Assembly (NCBI RefSeq): GCF_009707665.1
Contig: NZ_WLZW01000001.1
Coordinates: 1,178,001-1,242,000, forward strand
From: Planomicrobium sp. YIM 101495
GTDB taxonomy: Bacteria; Bacillota; Bacilli; Bacillales_A; Planococcaceae
Reading direction: 5' to 3'
DNA length: 64,000 nucleotides
Shown here: one piece after another, positions 19,548-28,780 of the stretch
Position numbering within the stretch: position 1 is the stretch's first letter
How the letters are laid out: each line of letters opens with the position of its first letter
Notes under the pieces: generated by a model
Told to the model about the DNA's origin: nothing
Databases searched by the model: none
What the model saw: only the letters and a program-made list of their open reading frames with translations
Program-made: the position numbers and the translations under genes

Positions 19548-20570
19548 CTATTTGAGGCCCAACATCTCCTTCAAACTTGCCATTTTCGTTTTGGAGAGCG
19601 GGATTTGGGTCTTGTTTGCATCATCAAGAACAAGACTATAACTATTTTTCGTCCATGTGATCACTTCACGCACTTTTTGCAGATTGACGATATATGAGCG
19701 GTGACAGCGGAAAAAGCCGAATAATAAAAGCCGCTCCTCCAAATCGGTTAACGTGAAAAAGCTTGGGAAAGCTTCTCCTTTTATATGTAAGAGTGATTGG
19801 CCGTCTGTACTTTCTATGTAGTCGATTTCCGGCGGATCGAACAAGACGATTTTTTCATTGACGCGCGTCGGAATTTTTTCGAAGCGAATCGGTTGGGCGC
19901 TAACCTGCTCGACTTCCTTCTCCTCAGTTTGAACTTCTTCTTGTTCTTCAGAAACATCCATTTCCTGCAGCCCTTTGTCATCCAATCGGTAAACCTTCGT
20001 CCCTAACGTAACGGCAGACTCCAAATTCCCTGTCAAAAGAAGAATGCTCTTGCCATGATTTTGAAGCTCTTCAAGAGCGTGTAGATAAATGCGCTTGGAC
20101 TCATTGTCCAAATTCTGATCAGGTTCTTCCAGGATAAACACTTTAGGATCTTTCAGGAGTATGCAAGCCATTTGAAGACGTTTTTTCTCCGAATGGTTCA
20201 GCTTCATCACTTTTACGCGCTGTCTTCCTTCCAATTGCATCAATTCAAGTGCGTGCTGCGGGGAAATTCCGCTTGTGAACAAGCCGTGATAAAAACGTAG
20301 TGTCTCTCCTACCGTCAAACGTTCGTACATGCCGCCTTCAAGAAATAAGAATCCGAGAAGATCCATCTTTTTGGAAAGACGCTTTTCGGAAACTTTAATG
20401 TCTCCTGCCGATAATGTTGAGCGGCATGTTAAGATCTCCATCAATTGCTGCCGTATATTGACGGAACAATGGATGGCAATCGTTTGTCCTTGCGTAAGTG
20501 TAAGATCGAATGCTGGAAAGACGATTACATCCGAAAATTGCTTTTCTGCCTTATTGAAAATTAAAGTCAT
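19548..20570 (-). CDS. Degenerate ABC ATPase domain fused to a LytTR DNA-binding domain
   Basis: A 340-residue fusion. Residues 1 to about 205 resemble an ABC ATPase, but the Walker A loop reads AIHCSVNIRQQ with no GxxGxGKS, and the H-loop His is missing (LLTGNLES), while a Walker B-like VFILEEPDQNLD remains. A Glu-rich linker follows, then a C-terminal LytTR domain (FFRCHRSYIVNL, SYSLVLDD) that should bind DNA. It lies upstream of and on the same strand as the ABC exporter pair, so it is probably its regulator, with the dead ATPase domain acting as sensor or docking part. The start has a GAGGCGGG site. Confidence 0.85.
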   Translation of the reverse strand: MTLIFNKAEKQFSDVIVFPAFDLTLTQGQTIAIHCSVNIRQQLMEILTCRSTLSAGDIKVSEKRLSKKMDLLGFLFLEGGMYERLTVGETLRFYHGLFTSGISPQHALELMQLEGRQRVKVMKLNHSEKKRLQMACILLKDPKVFILEEPDQNLDNESKRIYLHALEELQNHGKSILLLTGNLESAVTLGTKVYRLDDKGLQEMDVSEEQEEVQTEEKEVEQVSAQPIRFEKIPTRVNEKIVLFDPPEIDYIESTDGQSLLHIKGEAFPSFFTLTDLEERLLLFGFFRCHRSYIVNLQKVREVITWTKNSYSLVLDDANKTQIPLSKTKMASLKEMLGLK

Positions 20571-20602
20571 AATTCCCGCCTCTTTTTCTATTTCTTATTG
20601 TG

Positions 20603-20611
20603 ATTATACCA
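20603..20611 (-). promoter_or_regulatory. Extended -10 promoter of the ABC-LytTR gene
   Basis: Reading the minus strand, TGGTATAAT is a TGn-extended -10 element located about 33 bp before the start codon. The -35 region is weak. Confidence 0.55.
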
Positions 20612-20697
20612 AATTTTCCTAACAGGAATTCTCCTTTCTTGTTTTCGATTTTCTTCGAAAGGGAAAAGATATAAAAACAATGAAAAGGAGTTTTGAG

Positions 20698-20940
20698 ATG
20701 GAGGACCGTACTTTACACGAAGGAGAAATTTCAAAAGAACTGAGCGGAGTCGACGAAGCGCCTTTCCATGTTGAACAAGGAGAAGATTCGAGCTGGGTTG
20801 TCTGGAGGAAAGGGTCCGACTTGCCCGAAACCGTCTTCGCATCAAAGCAAGACGCCCTGGATCAGGCGGAAATATGGGCTGAAGAAGCGGGAACTTCGGT
20901 TTTGGTGAATGGAAATGCAGGAGAAAATCAACCAGAATAA
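20698..20940 (+). CDS. DUF2188 family small protein
   Basis: An 80-residue soluble protein. The centre (HVEQGEDSSWVVWRKGS, then FASKQDALDQAEIWAEEAG) matches the DUF2188 pattern of a short beta-hairpin and a helix. Function is unknown. The ATG at 20698 has AAAGGAG 7 nt upstream, so the in-frame ATG at 20680 is less likely. Confidence 0.75.
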   Translation: MEDRTLHEGEISKELSGVDEAPFHVEQGEDSSWVVWRKGSDLPETVFASKQDALDQAEIWAEEAGTSVLVNGNAGENQPE

Positions 20941-20944
20941 TAAA

Positions 20945-20990
20945 AAGAGTGCCTTGACACGTCAGTCAACGACGTTCCAAGGCACTTCTT
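20945..20990. terminator. Bidirectional terminator
   Basis: AAGAGTGCCTTG and CAAGGCACTTCTT arms enclose an inner imperfect stem. It separates the convergent DUF2188 and DUF1456 genes. Confidence 0.75.
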
Positions 20991-20993
20991 ATG

Positions 20994-21494
20994 TCATTTT
21001 CTATTTTTGACCGCAAGGCCCTTCAAGAAGTTACGCGTAATTTGATCGCCGCATTCCTTGTAGTTTTTCTGGCCTTCTTTGCGGAGAAACGCACTGATTT
21101 CCCCTTTCGAGACGATGAACTTCGCAGCCTTGAACGTCTCGAGCATGTCTTCGCCCGTCATCGCCATGGCAATCTTCACTTTCTTCAACAGTAAGTTGTT
21201 AGGATGTTCGAACGTCGGCTCCGGGAATTCCGGCTGTCCTGGCAGCGGGTCACGCTTGCCGCGCTTATATGACACAAGGCCATTCAAGAACGCCTCATAC
21301 ACTGACGTATCGGCAGTGATGTGTTTTCCAGCATCGTCCGCCACTTCCTCATCCGACTCCGGCGATTTCGTCATCACACCTTGCACTTCGTCCCGGCTCA
21401 TTTCCATGCCGCCGAGCTTGAAAATCGCCAACATGTCCCTGTCTTTCAAATCCAGCGCATAGCGCAAACGGATCAAACGGTCGTTGTTATCCAT
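20994..21494 (-). CDS. DUF1456 (YehS-like) family protein
   Basis: A 166-residue protein made of two copies of the same helical module: residues 3-80 with NDRLIRLRYALDLKDRDMLAIFKLGG, and residues 98-160 with NNLLLKKVKIAMAMTGEDMLETFKAA. This two-repeat layout is typical of DUF1456/YehS. Function is unknown. The start follows AAGGAGG. Confidence 0.88.
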   Translation of the reverse strand: MDNNDRLIRLRYALDLKDRDMLAIFKLGGMEMSRDEVQGVMTKSPESDEEVADDAGKHITADTSVYEAFLNGLVSYKRGKRDPLPGQPEFPEPTFEHPNNLLLKKVKIAMAMTGEDMLETFKAAKFIVSKGEISAFLRKEGQKNYKECGDQITRNFLKGLAVKNRK

Positions 21495-21527
21495 TCGAGG
21501 ACCTCCTTCTATTTCTTTAAGTTTAGT

Positions 21528-22589
21528 CTAAAAGCGCAAGTTCATCATCAATCCTGCATATATAAACAGGACAAATCCTGTAATCAATAATAACAAAAGC
21601 CACATGAGCCGACTTTGGCGAGCCGAAAAGAATGCCAGGAAGAAACAGCATAAGCTGATTGCGACCATAAGCAGCCCTTCAATCGACAAAGTGAACTGTG
21701 CCCGGATCGGTAAGTAGGATGCACCTGAAAGCCATTCGCTGAAAGGTGCCGTTCCCTCCCGCCGAAACGTCTGGTTGATATCGTGCGGCGGAGCGAGCTT
21801 ACTCATGAAGGCGGTCAGGAAAAACACCGTCAAAAGAGCAATACTTTCGATCTTCAGCCATTTGTCATCGGGTCCGAGTTTGCTACTCCGCCGTTTATTG
21901 ATCCAAGCGGCTGCGAACAGTGGGATGATGCTCAAATGTTTCAAGAGCAAAAGCTGTCCATACGGCAAGATCCACGAATCGACATAGTCCGCCGGTTTGA
22001 CGAACAGCAGCATGACCAACACACCACTGATAAGCAAAATCGCGACCATGGCCATGGCGAATGGCGTGAACCACTTCGTAAACCGCTCCCAGTGGTCAGC
22101 GGTTCCCCGAAACCAAGCAACTTGCAGTAGCACTCCCGCCCATAAGGAAAGGGCAAGCAGGTGGATCGTGTGGCTCAAGAAACCAGTCAGTCCGTCAATT
22201 GAGGCAGCGTGGCTCCCGTAACCGATATTGACGATCGTCATCACCAGCAACATCGTGAAAATTGCGCGATGCGCCTTCAGCCGGAGCGCAATCAGCCAAA
22301 GGAGGGTGATTGCAACTCCCGCCATATACACATTGCCGCTCCGGAATCCGGTCAGCACTTCCGCTACCGCCGTCATGAACGGGCGGCTATCCGCCAAGAA
22401 AAGGACGAGCTGCATGATCGGTGCTGCCGTGAGCAACGGCATCGACAACACAGCGAACACAACTGCCTTGTCAGAAACCCGTGTCACAGGCTTCCGGGCT
22501 TCCGGTACGAATTGAAACACTACAATCCCTGCCAAAAAGGAAACTGTGATGTACAACAGAAAATCCGAAAGCCCGGTCAGCCACATCAT
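21528..22589 (-). CDS. CopD domain-containing copper transport/resistance membrane protein
   Basis: A 353-residue protein with eight or more hydrophobic segments and the CopD domain in its C-terminal half (HTIHLLALSLWAGVLLQVAWF, LLLLKHLSIIPLFAAA). Conserved His residues sit in membrane helices. With the CopC partner it is likely to take copper across the membrane, as proposed for YcnJ-type proteins. Its ATG overlaps the copC stop by 4 bp. Confidence 0.9.
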   Translation of the reverse strand: MMWLTGLSDFLLYITVSFLAGIVVFQFVPEARKPVTRVSDKAVVFAVLSMPLLTAAPIMQLVLFLADSRPFMTAVAEVLTGFRSGNVYMAGVAITLLWLIALRLKAHRAIFTMLLVMTIVNIGYGSHAASIDGLTGFLSHTIHLLALSLWAGVLLQVAWFRGTADHWERFTKWFTPFAMAMVAILLISGVLVMLLFVKPADYVDSWILPYGQLLLLKHLSIIPLFAAAWINKRRSSKLGPDDKWLKIESIALLTVFFLTAFMSKLAPPHDINQTFRREGTAPFSEWLSGASYLPIRAQFTLSIEGLLMVAISLCCFFLAFFSARQSRLMWLLLLLITGFVLFIYAGLMMNLRF

Positions 22590-23146
22590 CTGTTTCTACG
22601 CAGAACCAAGATCGCTCCGATCAGTCCTGCCAGTGCGATGACCGCGATGATGATAAACGGTGAAAAAGCTGTCGGTTCATTTGAGGCAGTCTCATTCGCT
22701 GCGAATGGTGATGGCGTTGCATCTTCGGTTACAATTTCAGCCGCTTCTTCCTCTTCTTCCGATTCCACTTCTTCTTGTGCTTCTTGTTCTTCAGCGGCTA
22801 TATCCGCATCAAGTTCGAATGTATACGACCCTTCGAGCGGATGGCCATCTTCACTGAGGACCGTCCATTCTACAAGGTACGCGCCGTCCGCCAATTCTGC
22901 CGGCAGCGTCCCGGTCATTTCTGTATCAGTAAGGATGATTTCAATAAACTCGATTGTTTCTTCTTGTTGCGTCAAGACCATCGTACTGCCTTGCTCGATT
23001 CCCGCACCGAATGTCAAATGGACTTCCGTCAGCGGCTCTGTCACTGTTTCCCCTTCTGCAGGAAACGACGCCGTTAAAGTTGAATGTGCCGAAGCGAAAT
23101 TTGGGATCATAAGCAATAGGATGAATAAGAATGATATTTTTTTCAA
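22586..23146 (-). CDS. CopC domain-containing copper-binding protein
   Basis: A 186-residue exported protein: signal peptide ending in ASA, a CopC domain (about residues 21-120), an acidic Glu-rich linker and a C-terminal membrane helix ending RRNR. Cleavage after ASA would leave His21 as the mature N-terminus, and a second His sits in SEDGHPLEGS; both match the copper(II) site of CopC proteins. The start is TTG at 23146 behind AAGGAGGAG. It is cotranslated with the CopD gene. Confidence 0.9.
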   Translation of the reverse strand: MKKISFLFILLLMIPNFASAHSTLTASFPAEGETVTEPLTEVHLTFGAGIEQGSTMVLTQQEETIEFIEIILTDTEMTGTLPAELADGAYLVEWTVLSEDGHPLEGSYTFELDADIAAEEQEAQEEVESEEEEEAAEIVTEDATPSPFAANETASNEPTAFSPFIIIAVIALAGLIGAILVLRRNR

Positions 23147-23313
23147 AGTGCTCCTCCTTCTCAGAATCGATTATGGATTCCACCCTTAAGCTTATGGGAT
23201 TCAAGGTCCATAAACAAGGCAGAAGACTAATTGTTCACGGATTTTTCCAGATTTCAAAGGAGGCGTTCACAGAATTAATTCAGGTATCATTTCAAGAAGC
23301 GGTTTTGATTCAC

Positions 23314-23352
23314 GGAAAAAAGCACCTTCCGCAACCGGGAAGGTGCTTTTCC
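23314..23352 (-). terminator. Terminator of the M14 peptidase gene
   Basis: A hairpin with GCACCTTCC and GGAAGGTGC arms and a run of T on the minus strand, located just after the stop at 23359. Confidence 0.88.
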
Positions 23353-23358
23353 TGTTCA

Positions 23359-24549
23359 TTAAGATGGACGATAAGAAGTAAGCGGGATGTCTTCGTATTC
23401 TTCCGGATCCAAGTCGTATACCGATCCGTTCGCAACACCTTCAACTACTGCTTCCAATCCGCGCTCAACTGTTTTCACGAGCTGACCTTTCTGTTTCTGA
23501 CCAAAGCTCTGCGTCTGTCCTTTCACTTCGAATAGGACCGTTCCACTTCCATTCAATGCATATGTTCCCAAGGCGGTACCTGGAAGATCAAGCCCTTGGG
23601 AATAAAGGGAGATATGACCGAATGGCGAGTTGCCGTATGATTGCAGCTCGTCGTAGATCGCTACGTTCAACTGGCGGGAGAAGTCGTAGTTGTAGTTATC
23701 CGCATATTGCGCATAATCCGCCCCTTCAGGTGAAGATGGATCTGGTACGAACTGCGCGGAAAGTGACAGCGACACTTCATCCGAAGTTCCATCTACGTAA
23801 TAGATTCCTTGGTGGTGAAGATCGACGAAGACATCGACATTCCCGAATTCCGCTTGAAGTCCTTTGTACACATCACGGGAAACTTTCGATTCGTCCGTAA
23901 TGAACCAGCCTGGATCAGCGGATGTACCTGGGAAGTCAGCCGCTTGTGGGACATAATCCAAGTCTGGGTTGAAGTCACGGTTCACATCGAACCCTGGATT
24001 TGCACCATAGTCATATCCTTGACTGATGCCGCGATCCAAGTAGTTCCATGAAGGTGATGCGTCAGCCAATTGTGGATAAGCCTCGACCACATCCGACCAA
24101 AGCATGCTGTTTCTACGTTTGTCCCCTTCAGATGCATCCGGGTTCATCATCGGCATGAAGACGATCGTCACTTGCTCTCGCAGTTCCCGGGAAGCTTTCG
24201 AGTTGTTTGATAAAGTTTTCAACATGTTCAAGATTGCGACTGTGCCAGTTTTCTCGTTTCCATGAATCTCACTTTGGACCAGAATCACTTTATCCCCTGA
24301 ACCGACACGTGCCGTGAAGATATCCCGTCCTTCGAATGATTGGCCGGCGACGTCCACTTGTACGGTGCCTTTACTGTTCTGCTCGATTTTCTGGAGCGTT
24401 TGCTTCATCTCTGCATAATCGATGAATCCCTCAATACTGTAATCATGATGGTGTTCAGCTTGCACATTCACTGGCTCTGCCGCAAAAGTCGGTAAGACGA
24501 GCATTGTGCATAAACCTGCCGTTCCTAGTACATGTGCCCATTTTCTCAA
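23359..24549 (-). CDS. Secreted M14 family zinc carboxypeptidase
   Basis: A 396-residue exported peptidase with a signal peptide ending near TFAAEP. The zinc site is visible as EIHGNE (HxxE) and a later His in VDLHHQG. A substrate-binding Asn-Arg pair probably lies in DVNRDF, and the catalytic Glu in VLFEVKG. It probably trims extracellular peptides. The gene is monocistronic and divergent from the SDR gene. Confidence 0.9.
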   Translation of the reverse strand: MRKWAHVLGTAGLCTMLVLPTFAAEPVNVQAEHHHDYSIEGFIDYAEMKQTLQKIEQNSKGTVQVDVAGQSFEGRDIFTARVGSGDKVILVQSEIHGNEKTGTVAILNMLKTLSNNSKASRELREQVTIVFMPMMNPDASEGDKRRNSMLWSDVVEAYPQLADASPSWNYLDRGISQGYDYGANPGFDVNRDFNPDLDYVPQAADFPGTSADPGWFITDESKVSRDVYKGLQAEFGNVDVFVDLHHQGIYYVDGTSDEVSLSLSAQFVPDPSSPEGADYAQYADNYNYDFSRQLNVAIYDELQSYGNSPFGHISLYSQGLDLPGTALGTYALNGSGTVLFEVKGQTQSFGQKQKGQLVKTVERGLEAVVEGVANGSVYDLDPEEYEDIPLTSYRPS

Positions 24550-24803
24550 AGATATCCACTCCTAGATCGATTTTGTATTTCAAAAATAGCTTAGCAAACC
24601 GAAATATTATTGTACATCTATTTTGAATATTTAAATATTTAGATACCTTCATTGTTATAATTATCCAGTATCCAACGAACTTTCGACATATAAGCACTTG
24701 TGTGAATATCCCCTCCTTCCAACTACTACGTCGGGAAGTTTCACACAGGCGAAAAAGGGAATGGATAGGGTGATTGACCAAAATCAAAAGGAGCGATGTG
24801 GAA

Positions 24804-25586
24804 ATGATCGATTTCAATGGCAAAGCCGTCATCGTAACAGGCGGTGGATCAGGGCTCGGACGTGCAGCTGCCCTGTCCGTCGCGAAGGCAGGCGGCGACC
24901 TCGTGCTCGTCGACATGAATAAAGACTCCCTGGAAGAAAGTAAAAAAGAAATCCAAGATGCGGTTTCGGATGCGAAAGTGGAAGTGTTCGAAGCGAACGT
25001 CACCGATGAAGAGCAAGTGAAGAAATATGTGCAATTCACGATGGATAAGTTCGGCAAGATCGACGGCTTCTTCAATAATGCCGGAATCGAAGGAAAGCAA
25101 AACCTGACCGAAGAATACGGTTCGGACGAATTTTCCAAAGTGGTTGCCGTCAACTTGAACGGCGTGTTCTTCGGGATGAAGCATGTGCTGAAGATCATGA
25201 AAGAACAAGGCAATGGCTCGATCGTCAATACTGCTTCCGTTGGTGGTATCCGTGGCGTCGGAAACCAGTCCGGCTATGCGGCAAGTAAGCACGGTGTGGC
25301 CGGCTTGACGAAAAACTCCGGCATCGAATACGGACAATACGGAATCAGCATCAACGCCATCGCACCAGGCGCCATCATGACCGCGATGGTCGAAGGGTCT
25401 CTTCGCCAAATGGCTGGTGAGGACTGGGAAGCGGCAGGCAAGGAGTTCGTCAGCGTCAATCCGATGAAGCGCTTCGGGAAACCCGAAGAAGTCGGAAATC
25501 TTGTCGCCTTCCTCCTGTCCGATGCAGCTAAATTCATCAATGCGACCGTCGTTCCGATCGACGGCGGGCAATCGAATAAATATTAA
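24804..25586 (+). CDS. SDR family oxidoreductase
   Basis: A 260-residue classical short-chain dehydrogenase with the cofactor motif TGGGSGLG, NNAG, a catalytic Ser in NTASVGG and YAASK as the Tyr-xxx-Lys pair. Asp at the end of beta-2 (LVDMN) favours NAD. Substrate is unknown. The ATG at 24804 is chosen with AAGGAG 10 nt upstream; a GTG at 24798 is an alternative. Confidence 0.92.
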   Translation: MIDFNGKAVIVTGGGSGLGRAAALSVAKAGGDLVLVDMNKDSLEESKKEIQDAVSDAKVEVFEANVTDEEQVKKYVQFTMDKFGKIDGFFNNAGIEGKQNLTEEYGSDEFSKVVAVNLNGVFFGMKHVLKIMKEQGNGSIVNTASVGGIRGVGNQSGYAASKHGVAGLTKNSGIEYGQYGISINAIAPGAIMTAMVEGSLRQMAGEDWEAAGKEFVSVNPMKRFGKPEEVGNLVAFLLSDAAKFINATVVPIDGGQSNKY

Positions 25587-25598
25587 GGCTCTACATGC

Positions 25599-25638
25599 AA
25601 AAAGACCGTTGTGACATCAAGTCACAGCGGTCTTTTGT
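25599..25638. terminator. Bidirectional terminator
   Basis: AAAAGACCG and GTGAC arms pair with GTCAC and CGGTCTTTT; A- and T-runs flank both sides. It separates the SDR gene from the convergent unknown gene. Confidence 0.85.
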
Positions 25639-25651
25639 CTATTTATTTTAC

Positions 25652-26440
25652 TCACAATGGATAGCGGATATTCGTCCGTTGCTCCAGTACTTGGCGGTCG
25701 TTCAGCTTCCGGTTATGGGCCAGGTTCAGCTGTTCCATCTTGCCAAGGTTGTCGTGGACGATCAAGCCCAAGTCATCCAAGTTCTTCGATAAATTGCTGG
25801 TATTCTGCAAGAGCCCGGCCAAAAACTCCCGCTCATTTCTTCTCCACTTCGTATAGACAGGAAGCGTCTTCAAGTAGTCGACAAACGCTTGAAGGGAGTG
25901 TTGCTGTTCGATCAGCAGCTTCAATGTCCGGTATTGCAGCAAGTTGGCACGGTTCGCCTGCTTCTGCGTATAGCGGATATCCCGCTCCTCCAGCAAGCCT
26001 CTCGTCAAGGCGTCACTGTGGTAATACGTGATATATTCCTGTGCAAGCTTTTCGTATTGCTGTTGAATGTCCCACAGCTTTGCGAACGCCTCCCTTCCCT
26101 CCTTCGCCTCTTGCTGCGAAAGTGGTACTTCGACTTCCAGCGGTTTTTGGAAAAACACATGTGGTACGCGCATTCTTGCTTTCCCAGCAGCCAATAAGTT
26201 GTTGCTGATATCGCTGTAGAGTGACAGCCAGCGCTGCGCTTCGAGTGCTTCTTCCCGCACTTCGTCGCCTGACAATGTCAAATAGGCGGTGGCGATGACC
26301 CGCTTGCGGAGCGTGAAGCCGGCCATGTAATACTGCTTGCCGTTCACTTCCCAGGAAACCGGGTTGACGAAAACTCCTTCTGTCCATTTGCTTAAGCTCT
26401 TCACTCTCTTCAATAACAGTTTCGATGTTCTTTTATCCAC
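25652..26440 (-). CDS. Hypothetical 262-residue helical protein
   Basis: I do not recognise this protein. It is soluble, without signal peptide, mostly helical and rich in Gln, Glu and Arg, with long predicted helical stretches (residues 105-250) that may form a coiled coil or helical bundle. The start is GTG at 26440 with GAGGTG 5 nt upstream. It follows the MFS gene by 10 bp on the same strand and probably shares its transcript. Confidence 0.7.
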   Translation of the reverse strand: MDKRTSKLLLKRVKSLSKWTEGVFVNPVSWEVNGKQYYMAGFTLRKRVIATAYLTLSGDEVREEALEAQRWLSLYSDISNNLLAAGKARMRVPHVFFQKPLEVEVPLSQQEAKEGREAFAKLWDIQQQYEKLAQEYITYYHSDALTRGLLEERDIRYTQKQANRANLLQYRTLKLLIEQQHSLQAFVDYLKTLPVYTKWRRNEREFLAGLLQNTSNLSKNLDDLGLIVHDNLGKMEQLNLAHNRKLNDRQVLEQRTNIRYPL

Positions 26441-26450
26441 GATAGCACCT

Positions 26451-27668
26451 CTAAACGTGTTGGATTTTTTCCGGGCTCCTCGTCATCGTAAAGAAAATAA
26501 TCAGCCCTGCTAATGACGTCACGAACAAAATCGCTCCCATCGGTAAAGCAGACGCGCCTTGGATCCCGACAAGCGGTGACACAAGGGATCCGATGACGAG
26601 CGGAAGCATTCCGATGATGGCACTCGCGCTTCCCGCACGTTTACCCTGCCCTTTCATCGCGAGTGTAAAAGAACTCGTCAAAATCATTCCGACGGCGATC
26701 ATGTAAATGAAAATTGAAATGACGAGTGATGCAAGCGGTCCTTGGATGATCGACATCGCGAGCAACACCGCCGTCGCGCTCGTCGCTGTGACGACCGCAT
26801 ACTGGAGTAGGCGTCTTTCGGAGATGACATCCCCGAACTTGCCGATGATGGCACTCCCTGTAATCAAGGCGATGCCGTTAATTCCGAACAGCAAGCTGAA
26901 CAGTTGAGGAGACACGCCGTACAAGTCTTGGTAGACGAACGGCGTCCCTGCTACATACGCAAAGCTTCCACCGTGGATTAATCCGACGACAAGTGCATAG
27001 CCGACGAACGGACGTGTTTTGAACAGACTGCCCATCGTCTTCAGCGAATTGCCAATTGAACTCGGCTGCCGATTTTCGACAGGCAGGCTTTCTTTCAAGC
27101 GCCAGACGACGATGAGGACCATCAAGAATCCAAGGAGCGCTAAGAAATAAAATACCGTTTCCCAACCCGCAAAGCTGAGGGCAAGAATGCCTCCGCCAGC
27201 GATCGGAGCGGCCATTGGAGCCACGGAGTTGATGACCATGAGGAGTGCAAAGAATTTGGTCATTTCTCTTCCCGTAAAGACGTCACTGACAACTGCGCGG
27301 GAAATGACGACACCCGCTGCAGCTGTGAAGCCTTGCAGGAAACGTGCCGTGATGAACCATTCGATGGACGGTGCAACCGCACAAAGAATAGAAGATAACG
27401 CGAAGAGCAAAGTCGCAATGATCAGCGGCTTGCGTCTCCCGTATGTATCGCTCAGCGGACCGACGACAAGCTGTCCGACTGCGAGGCCGATCAAGCAAGT
27501 GGTCAAACTAAGCTGTACAAGTGAAACGTGTGCATTCAAGTTGTCTGCGATCAGTGGAAATGCAGGCAAGTACATATCAATATTGAGTGGGCCCAGGACT
27601 CCGAGCATTGCGAGTACTAATGCAAGCTCCATACGTCTGATACCGGTCGGGTTTTTTATCATGGTCAT
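26451..27668 (-). CDS. Bcr/CflA-type MFS multidrug exporter
   Basis: A 405-residue transporter with 12 hydrophobic segments. The early segment GPLNIDMYLPAFP is a hallmark of the Bcr/CflA drug-resistance group, and GPLSDTYGRRKP is MFS motif A. It should export drugs or similar compounds by proton antiport. The ATG at 27668 follows AAAGGTG; a longer in-frame extension lacks a ribosome site. Confidence 0.92.
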   Translation of the reverse strand: MTMIKNPTGIRRMELALVLAMLGVLGPLNIDMYLPAFPLIADNLNAHVSLVQLSLTTCLIGLAVGQLVVGPLSDTYGRRKPLIIATLLFALSSILCAVAPSIEWFITARFLQGFTAAAGVVISRAVVSDVFTGREMTKFFALLMVINSVAPMAAPIAGGGILALSFAGWETVFYFLALLGFLMVLIVVWRLKESLPVENRQPSSIGNSLKTMGSLFKTRPFVGYALVVGLIHGGSFAYVAGTPFVYQDLYGVSPQLFSLLFGINGIALITGSAIIGKFGDVISERRLLQYAVVTATSATAVLLAMSIIQGPLASLVISIFIYMIAVGMILTSSFTLAMKGQGKRAGSASAIIGMLPLVIGSLVSPLVGIQGASALPMGAILFVTSLAGLIIFFTMTRSPEKIQHV

Positions 27669-27734
27669 TACGCACCTTTCGTACAATACGTCTTTAACTA
27701 TAGCGTATCCAACGCACAAGGAGCTATTTTTTTG

Positions 27735-27770
27735 TAAAAAAACAGAACAACCATTGGCGGTTGCCCTGTT
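27735..27770 (-). terminator. Terminator of the YitT-family gene
   Basis: AACAGGGCAACC-type arm pairs with GGTTGTTCTGTT on the minus strand, followed by seven T residues, directly after the stop at 27778. Confidence 0.85.
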
Positions 27771-27777
27771 TCACGTA

Positions 27778-28629
27778 TCAAATTTCGCGTTCATTCATTT
27801 TCTTGTAATTATCATCTTTCCTGAAATTGCCGACGACTTCCATCGTTTCCGAAATGGAGACGAATGCATTCGGGTCGATTTCTTTGATGAGCGGGCGCAA
27901 ATACGCCAGCTCATAACGTGTGATGACGGTATAGAGCACTTTCACTTTGTTGCCAGAATATGCACCCTCGCCGTCCGTGATCGTAATCCCGCGGTAAATA
28001 CTGTCGATCAGTTTCTTCCGCATTGCGTCTCCTTGCGACGTGACGACCATCAAGCTCAGTTTCACGTGACGCGTATGGATCCGGTCGACGACAATACCGG
28101 TGATGTAAATCGAAGCCATCGTGTACATGGCAAGTTCCCAAGAGAAAATAAAACCGGAAACGAAGACAACTACGCTGTTCAGGACGAACACGAGAAACCC
28201 GAGCGGAATATCGCGTTTCAGCGTCAGCATCAAACCGACCAAGTCAAAGCCGCCTGTCGAACCGTAAAAGCGGATGATGAAACCAACTCCGACTCCGACA
28301 AGTACGCCGCCGAAGACAGCAGACAATAATGCATCATCCGTCACTGTCTCGACCGGAATATAGAGCATCGCAATCGAAGTGACCAGCACCGAGAAGATAC
28401 TATTGAGGACAAATCGTTTCCCTAGTTTCATCCAAGCAAGGATAACGATTGGAATGTTCAAAACGATGAGCCAGTATCCCGAGTTGGTCGATGTCAGCAG
28501 ACCGAAGATCATCGCAATCCCCGTCACTCCTCCCGACAGCATTTCGTGAGGCAGCAAGAACATATTAAAGGCCACTGCCAAAAGCAGTGAGCCGGCAAAA
28601 ATCACAAGTGAACCATAAATCTTATCCAT
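27778..28629 (-). CDS. YitT family membrane protein (DUF161-DUF2179)
   Basis: A 283-residue protein with five to six membrane helices (residues 1-175) containing MFLLPHEMLSGGVTGIA and FYGSTGGFDLV repeats, then a cytoplasmic DUF2179 domain (about 195-275, RGITITDGEGAYSGNKVKVLY). This is the YitT/YpjC architecture; function is unproven and transport is assumed. The ATG at 28629 has AGGAG 7-8 nt upstream; one at 28635 is too close to it. Confidence 0.9.
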   Translation of the reverse strand: MDKIYGSLVIFAGSLLLAVAFNMFLLPHEMLSGGVTGIAMIFGLLTSTNSGYWLIVLNIPIVILAWMKLGKRFVLNSIFSVLVTSIAMLYIPVETVTDDALLSAVFGGVLVGVGVGFIIRFYGSTGGFDLVGLMLTLKRDIPLGFLVFVLNSVVVFVSGFIFSWELAMYTMASIYITGIVVDRIHTRHVKLSLMVVTSQGDAMRKKLIDSIYRGITITDGEGAYSGNKVKVLYTVITRYELAYLRPLIKEIDPNAFVSISETMEVVGNFRKDDNYKKMNEREI

Positions 28630-28663
28630 TCTCATTCTCCTTTCCTATTATTTTTGGCTATCC

Positions 28664-28700
28664 AAAAAAAAAGGGCAGCGTCAATCCGCTTTGCCCTTTC
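28664..28700 (-). terminator. Terminator of the pspA-ydjGHI operon
   Basis: On the minus strand AAAGGGCA and TGCCCTTT arms are followed by a run of nine T. It lies about 80 bp past the ydjI stop and before the YitT gene. Confidence 0.85.
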
Positions 28701-28780
28701 AAAACTTGCACAATGCTTCAAATTATAGAGCGCATGCAAGGATAATTGCAAGCAATACCGTTCAGCGTCTAATGTTGTTT

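Noticed and set aside
22209..23189. A 326-codon plus-strand frame opposite the CopC/CopD genes
   Set aside because: It is antisense to two well-supported genes, has no ribosome site and a composition (Ser/His/Arg-rich) typical of shadow frames.
27187..28329. A 380-codon plus-strand frame opposite the MFS and YitT genes
   Set aside because: It spans the 5' part of one gene, an intergenic terminator and most of another on the opposite strand; no family features.
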